A stretch of 10,829 nt of DNA from positions 1-10,829 of the forward strand of contig JBJTWK010000011.1 of the NCBI GenBank assembly GCA_046081705.1, given 5' to 3'. The DNA is from IMCC26256 sp046081705 (GTDB lineage Bacteria; Actinomycetota; Acidimicrobiia; IMCC26256). Of this stretch, positions 5,761 to 10,829 are shown piece after piece. The stretch's first letter is position 1; each line of letters begins with the position of its first letter. Under the pieces are notes generated by a model. The model saw only the letters and a list, made by a program, of their open reading frames with translations. It was not told the DNA's origin and made no database searches. A program made the translations under genes and the position numbers.

Positions 5761-6039
5761 CGCCGCGGCGCGCTCGGGGCTGAGCGGTGGCGCGACCTCC
5801 GCGACCTTCGGCGCGTCGAAGGCGAGCGCGACGAACCGGGCGCAGACGAGGGAACCGTCGCAGGCCCGAGCGACCCTGCGACCGCCATCGGCGGAGATCG
5901 TGACGCGGTGTCACACCGTCGTCCCGCCCGCCGCCGCGGCCCGACGTCGGACCGTCCGACGCGCGCTGACCGTGTCGGCTCAACCGGTGTGCGTGGTGGG
6001 GTCGGGTGGTCGGGGGGTCAGGCTCGGCGCGGGACCGCG

Positions 6040-6089
6040 CGGATCTGGTAGAACCGGGCGAATCGGACCGCCGACACTTCCCAGATCCG
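6040..6089. promoter_or_regulatory. 9-bp perfect inverted repeat in the leader of the sortase-substrate gene
   Basis: CGGATCTGG (6040-6048) and CCAGATCCG (6081-6089) are perfect inverted copies separated by 32 bases. The right arm ends 9 bases before the ATG at 6099, where a ribosome-binding site would lie. It could be a leader stem-loop that hides the start, or a two-site operator. Elsewhere in 5914-6098 I saw no clear -35/-10 pair. Confidence 0.45.
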
Positions 6090-6098
6090 AGTAGTTCC

Positions 6099-7172
6099 AT
6101 GCGCTCCCAGACCGGTCGTCGCACGACCCTCGCCCGCGTCGTCGGGGCCCTCGGCCTCGTCGCGATCGTCACGGGCGCGATGTCCGCGGCCTCGGCCGCG
6201 CCGCGCGGGCTGCCCAGCATCACGCTGCGCGCCCCGGACCCTGCGTCGTACTCGAGCGCGACCGGGGGTGGCACCTGGGGTGACGGTCGGGGACTCATGC
6301 CGTCGCTCGCGCCACGACCGGTCGGCTGCGGTGCCGTCGTGTCGTTCCTCGTCGCCATCGATGCGCCGGCCGACGCGGTCGCAGGTGACCTGCGGATCGT
6401 CGTCGGCATGTCGCCGGAGATGACCGGTCAGCCCGGCGCCGGTCTCGCGCCGGTCCCGGGCGGGGTCACCATCAACGCCGGTGATCCGGGCCAGCGCCAC
6501 GACGGCGGGTCGCGTATCGCCGAGGTGACCCACGTGCCGGCGCCGGATCCGGCGGCGGGCGGGGCGATGTCGATGACCACGGCGGTCGTCACGGACGTCG
6601 AGGCGGGTGAACGCGTGATCGTGCGGATCGACGCCCGCGTCGTGTGCCGTTCGGGTGCGACGCCCACCGGGGTGCTCCACTTCGCGATCGACTCAGCCGC
6701 GCTCAACGGTGAGGTGGTGCCGGTCGGCCGGCAGACGATCCCGGTCAAGATCGATGCCACCCCGACCACGACCACCACGACGAGCACCACCACGACGACC
6801 ACGAGCACCACGACGAGCACGAGCACCACGACGACCACCACGACCCTGCCGCCGTCGACGAGCACGACGGGGGGCGGGGGGAGCGGATCGACGACGACCA
6901 CGTTGGCGACGGGCGTACTCGACGAGGGTGCGAGCGACGATGTCTCGTGCAACACCGGCGCTGGCGGCGCCTCGGTGTCGACGTCGACCACGGTCGCGAC
7001 CCCGGGGGCGACCCTCGCCTCCGAGGTGTGCGATGCCGAGGCGGTCCGGGGCGAACTCGCCTCGACCGGCTCTCGCACGGCCCCGCTGCTCGTGGCCCTC
7101 GGCCTCGCGCTGCTCGCGATCGGCTTGGCCGGTGCCTGCGTGGGCACGGGTCCGGAGCGCCGGCTGCGCTGA
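6099..7172 (+). CDS. Secreted surface protein with Thr-rich stalk and LASTG sortase signal
   Basis: This 357-residue precursor has an N-terminal Sec signal peptide: Arg-rich start, hydrophobic 14-27, and a likely cut after the ASA at 31-33. A globular region follows (about 35-220) with C77 and C183 and beta-like segments such as AVVTDVEAGERVIVRIDARVV. A nearly pure Thr/Ser stretch (222-249), encoded by ACC/ACG/AGC repeats, looks like a wall-spanning stalk. The C-terminus carries LASTG (320-324), a hydrophobic helix (about 328-347) and the basic tail ERRLR. This is the layout of a sortase substrate, and LAxTG is the form recognised by class E sortases of high-GC actinobacteria. No sortase gene is in the window. 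The globular domain is not recognised, so the biological role is unknown. The ATG at 6099 was chosen because the signal peptide begins directly after it. Confidence 0.85.
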   Translation: MRSQTGRRTTLARVVGALGLVAIVTGAMSAASAAPRGLPSITLRAPDPASYSSATGGGTWGDGRGLMPSLAPRPVGCGAVVSFLVAIDAPADAVAGDLRIVVGMSPEMTGQPGAGLAPVPGGVTINAGDPGQRHDGGSRIAEVTHVPAPDPAAGGAMSMTTAVVTDVEAGERVIVRIDARVVCRSGATPTGVLHFAIDSAALNGEVVPVGRQTIPVKIDATPTTTTTTSTTTTTTSTTTSTSTTTTTTTLPPSTSTTGGGGSGSTTTTLATGVLDEGASDDVSCNTGAGGASVSTSTTVATPGATLASEVCDAEAVRGELASTGSRTAPLLVALGLALLAIGLAGACVGTGPERRLR

Positions 7173-7212
7173 CACCGGCGGCGAAGCGGCGTCAGCCGGG
7201 TCCGGGCGCGTT

Positions 7213-7234
7213 TCTCGGGAACCTCTCGGGATCC
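7213..7234. repeat. Two adjacent 11-bp direct repeats
   Basis: TCTCGGGAACC (7213-7223) is followed directly by TCTCGGGATCC (7224-7234), 10 of 11 bases matching, 40 bases upstream of the esterase start. It could be a regulator-binding site. GGGAAC resembles an ECF-sigma -35, but no -10 at the right spacing was found. Confidence 0.45.
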
Positions 7235-7274
7235 CCTTGCCCATCGTGCAGGTGCGCGAGCGAGGATGTCGGGC

Positions 7275-8369
7275 ATGACACCTCCCGAGCACCGGACGAC
7301 CGAACGCCGCGTCGGAGCGGTCCGGGGTCGAGTGGCGGCGGCGACCGTCGCCCTCCTCGCCCTCACGGCCTGCGGCGCGGGGTCGGACGGCGGCGCGGAC
7401 GAACGTTCCGCCGTGTCGACCTCGACGACCCGGGCGGCGAAGGGGCCCACCGGCCCGACCGCAACCACGAGCACCTCGGCCCCGGCCGGCGCGACCGGGA
7501 CCCTGGCGCCGGCGTCCACCACGACGACGGTCCGTCCTGCGGCCGGGTGCACGGCGGGCACGACGACCGCCCGCTACCGGTCGCTCCCCGGGGTCGACCC
7601 GCGGTTCACGAGCCTCGACGTGCACAACCCGACGGGCGCGTGCGGCCTCCCGGTCTGGGTCTGGGTCCACGGTGGCGGGTACCGCATCGGCGACAAGGCC
7701 AACCAGATGGCGGACAAGGTGCGGCTCGCCGCCGAGCGGGGGTGGCTGCTGGTGAGCGTGAACTACCGCCTCACCGACCCGGCCGACCCGACCTCGGCCC
7801 GGTTCCCGGACCACTACGACGATGTGGCCGCCGCCGTCGCCTGGATCCGCTCGAACATCGCGCCCTTCGGCGGTGACGCGAACCGCATCGCGCTGTTCGG
7901 CCACTCGGCGGGTGCGGACATCGTGTCGAACGTCGCTGTGGTCCCCTCGCACCTCGCGGCCCACGGCCTCGCGCCCTCGGTCCTCGATTGCGTGGGACCT
8001 CTCGACACCGCAGGGTTCGACAAGCCGGCGGCGCTCGCCACCGGCACGGTCGGCGCCGAGCGCGAGGAGGCGATGTGGGAGGCGGCGCTGGGCAGTGATC
8101 CGGACTGGCGGGTGTCCACCTCCGCCACGCTCCGCATCGACTCCACCCGCCGGGTCCCGGCGATGCTCGTGACGGTCCGGGGCGCACCGTCGCGGCGCGC
8201 CATCGCCGAGGGTCTCGCCGCAGCGGTCCGGGCAACCGGTGCCGAGGCCGTGGTCGTCGAGGCCCGCGGGCTCACCCACAACGAGGTGAACTCGCGCATC
8301 GGTGCCGCCGGTGACTCCGTGATGACGCCGCCGATCGTCGGGTTCCTGGATCGCTGCTTCGCCGAGTGA
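7275..8369 (+). CDS. Lipoprotein carboxylesterase / alpha-beta hydrolase
   Basis: This 364-residue protein has a lipoprotein signal (ALLALTAC, Cys33), a Thr/Ser/Ala/Gly-rich linker (about 40-90) and an alpha/beta-hydrolase domain. The oxyanion motif HGGGY is at 132-136 and the nucleophile motif GHSAG at 209-213, with Ser211 catalytic. The likely catalytic His is H335 in LTHNEVN. This fits the carboxylesterase/BD-FAE-like group, which hydrolyses short acyl or carbamoyl esters, here outside the membrane. Oddly, the strand before the acid residue (MLVTVRG) runs into APSRR, where relatives usually have Asp, so the third triad member is unclear. I chose ATG 7275 over ATG 7266 because GAGG at 7262-7265 is then 9 bases upstream; the earlier start would leave no spacing. 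The substrate is unknown. It follows the sortase-substrate gene by 102 bases. Confidence 0.85.
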   Translation: MTPPEHRTTERRVGAVRGRVAAATVALLALTACGAGSDGGADERSAVSTSTTRAAKGPTGPTATTSTSAPAGATGTLAPASTTTTVRPAAGCTAGTTTARYRSLPGVDPRFTSLDVHNPTGACGLPVWVWVHGGGYRIGDKANQMADKVRLAAERGWLLVSVNYRLTDPADPTSARFPDHYDDVAAAVAWIRSNIAPFGGDANRIALFGHSAGADIVSNVAVVPSHLAAHGLAPSVLDCVGPLDTAGFDKPAALATGTVGAEREEAMWEAALGSDPDWRVSTSATLRIDSTRRVPAMLVTVRGAPSRRAIAEGLAAAVRATGAEAVVVEARGLTHNEVNSRIGAAGDSVMTPPIVGFLDRCFAE

Positions 8370-8382
8370 GGCGGGATCGGTC

Positions 8383-9330
8383 TCAGGCTGCGGCGCGCAC
8401 TGCGCGCACGTTGCGCGCGATCTCCTCGAGGTGGTCGTCCCAGGTGCCGCAGCACCCGCCCCAGATGTCGACGTGCGGGTGCTGGCCCGCGAGTTCACCC
8501 ATGAGGCGGCCGAGCAGCGCAGGGTCACCGGCCTCGAGGTGGCCGAGCGAGCACAGTGAGATCTTGTCGGCCATGGCCGCGTTCGGACGCAGCGCGCGCA
8601 CCCGTTCGAACCACGGCCGCGACTCGATGGCCGGCAGGAACTCGTACGGGTGCGAGCAGTTGATGCCGTAGAAGGCGGGTCGGGCGGATCCGGTCGCGGC
8701 GTCGATCTGCTCGATCGCCTCGCCGAGCCGCGGCCCGGAGAGGAGCCGGTGATCGGCGTCGAGCGTGAAGGACACCGAGAGCGGGATGCCGACGGCGGCC
8801 GCCGCCCGCGCGAGGCCGATGGCCTCGTCGACGCTGCCGAAGGTCAGGGCCTCGGCGAGGTCGACCCGGGCCTCGGCGAGCGTGGTGAGCTGCACGGAGT
8901 GGTAGTCCTCCGCCTCGGCGGCCGTGATCGTGTGGTTGGCCTCGTACGCGTCGCCGCGCGGTCCGATGATGCCCGCGACCCGGACGTCGGGCAGGCGGTC
9001 GACGTACGGCGCGGCGACCTCGCGGAGGAACGCGATGCACCGGTGCTGCATGTCGGCGAGCGCGGCCGGGTCGTACCCGGTGAGCCCGGCCCAGTCGGGG
9101 CTGGCGCGGTAGTCGAACCCGCCCATGAGCACGCCGAAGCCGTTGCGCAGCGCCACCTCGAGGTAGCGCGTGTACATGTCGCGGATGACGGCGACGGCGT
9201 CAGCGTCGTCGAGCAGCGGGAACATGGCGAACTCGGGGAGTTCGAACCCGTGCTTGTACATGATCTCGGTCTCCTGACCGCCCTCGGTCAGGTACTCGAT
9301 GCCGGGCGTGGGATCGGGGAATGCGGTCAC
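8383..9330 (-). CDS. Homocysteine S-methyltransferase-family enzyme (zinc-dependent)
   Basis: This 315-residue protein belongs to the S-methyl_trans family (PF02574), which includes MmuM and betaine-homocysteine methyltransferase. These enzymes transfer a methyl group to a thiol, usually homocysteine to give methionine. The three zinc-ligand cysteines are present: C225 in YGINCSHP and C293-C294 in WGGCCGTW. The N-terminal LTEGGQETEI matches the family's substrate-site start. The C-terminal end is near-complete at family length. The GTG start (9328-9330) has a good ribosome-binding site, AGGAG on the minus strand (9336-9340), 5 bases upstream. It overlaps the TGA of the upstream VIT-type gene (9327-9329), suggesting translational coupling. 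The methyl donor cannot be deduced; S-methylmethionine and betaine are the usual ones. Confidence 0.9.
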   Translation of the reverse strand: MTAFPDPTPGIEYLTEGGQETEIMYKHGFELPEFAMFPLLDDADAVAVIRDMYTRYLEVALRNGFGVLMGGFDYRASPDWAGLTGYDPAALADMQHRCIAFLREVAAPYVDRLPDVRVAGIIGPRGDAYEANHTITAAEAEDYHSVQLTTLAEARVDLAEALTFGSVDEAIGLARAAAAVGIPLSVSFTLDADHRLLSGPRLGEAIEQIDAATGSARPAFYGINCSHPYEFLPAIESRPWFERVRALRPNAAMADKISLCSLGHLEAGDPALLGRLMGELAGQHPHVDIWGGCCGTWDDHLEEIARNVRAVRAAA

Positions 9331-10081
9331 GGCTGCTCCTCGTCGCGGCGGTGTTCCGCCCACGGTACCGGACCGGTTCGCGGGCCGCATTGGGTCGTCG
9401 AACGGCTCGCCGAGAGGAGCCACTCGCCCACGAGGAACGAGCCGATGAGGGTGCAGCCGCCGCCGACGACCGATCGGGTGAGCATGGATCGGGCCTGCAT
9501 CCGGCCGACCCGGGACGCGATCGCCGAGGTGAGGACGACGGCGATGAGCATCGCGGTGAGGATCGCCCAGGTCTCGATCCGCACCGGGGCGAAGGAGTTG
9601 ATGAGGACCGGAACGAGGGCACCGATCGCGTTGGCGACCCCGCCGATCGCGCCGGCCCAGATCGGTTCGCTGCGGGGGAGCGGTTCGTCGAAGCCGTACT
9701 CCCACTCCAGTTGGGCCCCGAGCGCGTCGGCGGCGTGGAGCTGTTCGGCGACCGACCGCGCGACGTCGTCGGTGAGGCCCTTCGTCCGCCAGTACTCGGT
9801 GAGCTCCTGCACCTCGCCCGCGGGGTCCCGGGCGAGGTCGCCCTGCTCCCGGGCCACGATGAGCAGTTGCGCCTCCCGTTCGGCGGCGACCTCGGCCGAC
9901 TTCGCCCGGCGGTCGAGAACACGCCGGCGATCGTCGCGGCGATCGCCGTGAACAGCAGCAGTCGGTCGTTCGCGCCGGCCCCGGTGAAGCCGAGCAGGAG
10001 ACCGGCGGTGGCGATGATGCCGTCGTTGGCGGCCAGGGCCCAGCTCCGGTGGGTCGCCGGATCGCGCAGACGCGCGCTCAG
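9327..10081 (-). pseudogene. VIT/CCC1-family iron-manganese transporter, frameshifted
   Basis: Two frames together spell one VIT1/CCC1-type protein, a membrane carrier that moves Fe2+ or Mn2+ out of the cytosol. The N-terminal frame reads HRSWALAANDGIIATAGLLLG...TAIAATIAGVFSTAG (the family's ANDG helix and helix 2). The C-terminal frame reads SAEVAAEREAQLL...EVQELTEYWRTKGL (the cytosolic metal-binding helices), followed by three hydrophobic helices ending GSFLVGEWLL. The break is at about 9901-9909, at a GGG run (9905-9907 on the minus strand). One extra G would restore STAGAKSAEV, as expected for the family, so a sequencing slip or a real mutation are both possible. If restored, the length would be about 251 residues, normal for the family. 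The N-terminal frame has no ATG, GTG or TTG before the ANDG helix; CTG at 10079-10081 is the best candidate. The gene sits between the oxidoreductase and methyltransferase genes. Confidence 0.8.
9336..9340 (-). promoter_or_regulatory. Ribosome-binding site for the methyltransferase gene
   Basis: AGGAG on the minus strand, 5 bases before the GTG at 9328-9330, decides the start. It lies inside the last codons of the upstream VIT-type gene. Confidence 0.7.
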
Positions 10082-10112
10082 TGACGGGTGGCGGCTCCCC
10101 GTGGCGGCCCGG

Positions 10113-10829
10113 TCAGTCCCGTTCGGATCGCAGACCGCGGTAGAGGACGCGGGTGACGAACGCCCCGACGAGGAACCGCTCGGCGATCCGACGCGGCACG
10201 CGGGTCCGCTTGCCGTTCGGCTGCACGATCACCATGCCGTCGTCCTGCACGCCGAGCACCGAACCCCACCGGTACTCGGGTGCGTGGAACGACTGCATGC
10301 GCCCGCCGCGCAGGTGCGCCCGGACGTTGGTCACGATGGTGCGCCATCCCCAGTTGCGGGCCGAACTGCGGTTCGGATCGGTGGCCGCGACGTCGCCGAT
10401 CGCGAACACGTTCGGGTGGCCCGGCACCCGGAGGTGCTCGTCGACCCGCACGAACCCGTCCTCGTCGAGGACGTCCGCAGGCAGGAACGCGCTGTGCGGC
10501 CGACCGCCGCCGACGGCCCACAGCACGAGGTCGGCGGGGAACGGCGGCTGTCCGCTCGACCACGCGACCGGCTCCGTCGTCATGCGGTCCCCGGTGAATC
10601 CCTCGGGCGTCACGGCCCGATGACCGGGGTGCAGGGTGACGCCGTCGTCCGTGAGGCGCCGCACGATCCACGAGCGGGTGCGCGGGTGATACCCGGGCAG
10701 CGGCTGCTCGCCGCTGTGGAACAGGTGCACGGACGCGCCGCCGCGGCGCGCGAGGTTGTCGGCCACACTCACCCCGGTGGCCCCGCCGCCGACGACCGCG
10801 ACCGTGGCCGCGGCGGCGAGTCGGTCCGC
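10113..10829 (-). CDS. FAD/NAD(P)H-dependent oxidoreductase (NDH-2-like), partial at window edge
   Basis: The last 238 residues of a pyridine-nucleotide oxidoreductase are present; the N-terminus, with the first FAD-binding motif, lies beyond 10829. The visible part opens with the second Rossmann motif VAVVGGGATGVSVADNLARRG, which binds NAD(P)H. Later, VFAIGDVAA is the conserved FAD-contacting motif of this superfamily, and ADLVLWAVGGG fits the strand before it. The C-terminal domain (WGSVLGVQDDGMVIVQPNGKR) and the short tail RVLYRGLRSERD resemble type II NADH dehydrogenases and related FAD oxidoreductases. Such proteins pass electrons from NAD(P)H to quinone or another acceptor at the membrane. 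The exact acceptor is not readable. It is the first gene of the minus-strand group with the VIT-type and methyltransferase genes. Confidence 0.85.
   Translation of the reverse strand, partial: ADRLAAAATVAVVGGGATGVSVADNLARRGGASVHLFHSGEQPLPGYHPRTRSWIVRRLTDDGVTLHPGHRAVTPEGFTGDRMTTEPVAWSSGQPPFPADLVLWAVGGGRPHSAFLPADVLDEDGFVRVDEHLRVPGHPNVFAIGDVAATDPNRSSARNWGWRTIVTNVRAHLRGGRMQSFHAPEYRWGSVLGVQDDGMVIVQPNGKRTRVPRRIAERFLVGAFVTRVLYRGLRSERD

Noticed and set aside
3200..6409. Very long open frames over the middle block on both strands (over 800 residues)
   Set aside because: They are Arg/Pro/Gly/Asp-rich shadows of the pump, lipoprotein and regulator genes, caused by GC-rich codon bias.
6768..6850. Trinucleotide ACC/ACG/AGC tract as a non-coding microsatellite
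   Set aside because: It stays in frame and encodes the Thr/Ser stalk of the sortase substrate.
7217..7250. ECF-sigma promoter upstream of the esterase
   Set aside because: GGGAAC is present, but the only CGT-type -10 lies about 22 bases away, too far for known ECF promoters.
6693..8528. Long minus-strand frame opposite the surface protein and esterase genes
   Set aside because: Low-complexity Arg/Gly-rich translation; the plus-strand genes carry signal peptides and catalytic motifs.
8650..9951. Plus-strand frame opposite the methyltransferase
   Set aside because: The opposite strand holds a complete zinc-site enzyme; this frame has no recognisable domain.

Overview
The window is very GC-rich, with strong G/C bias at third codon positions. 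A DesA-type acyl-ACP desaturase, Thr-rich secreted proteins, an LASTG-type sortase signal, DHA2 transporters and HTH-only LuxR regulators point to a high-GC actinobacterium. Acidimicrobiia-like is my best guess, by inference only. No rRNA, tRNA or CRISPR array was seen.

Left block (1-3199), accessory-looking. A complete IS6-family insertion sequence (171-996) lies beside a 79-bp sequence that recurs at 2975-3053, so a 2.9-kb block is bracketed by imperfect direct repeats. Inside the block are a complete DesA1/DesA2-like acyl-ACP desaturase (1023-1922), a 264-bp patch with four IS6-type ends (1988-2251), and two tiny membrane proteins joined by a GTGA overlap (2278-2472 and 2469-2609). The desaturase and the first microprotein both begin exactly 26 bp downstream of an outward-facing IS6 right-type end. 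The stretch 2610-3199 has no convincing gene but is rich in hairpins.

Middle block (3200-5760, minus strand). Reading leftwards: a short LuxR-type HTH regulator, three 15-bp tandem repeats, a DHA2 (EmrB/QacA-type) multidrug efflux pump, and a small lipoprotein whose four cysteines and C-terminal layout resemble the Streptomyces subtilisin inhibitor (SSI) fold. The regulator probably controls the pump, and the lipoprotein probably shares its transcript.

Envelope pair (6099-8369, plus strand). A secreted protein with a Thr-rich stalk and a C-terminal LASTG sorting signal is followed by a lipoprotein of the alpha/beta-hydrolase (carboxylesterase) fold.

Right block (8383-10829, minus strand). 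In transcription order: the C-terminal part of an FAD/NAD(P)H oxidoreductase cut by the window edge, a VIT/CCC1-type metal transporter broken by a frameshift, and a zinc-dependent homocysteine S-methyltransferase-family enzyme whose GTG start overlaps the transporter stop. The three look like one operon.
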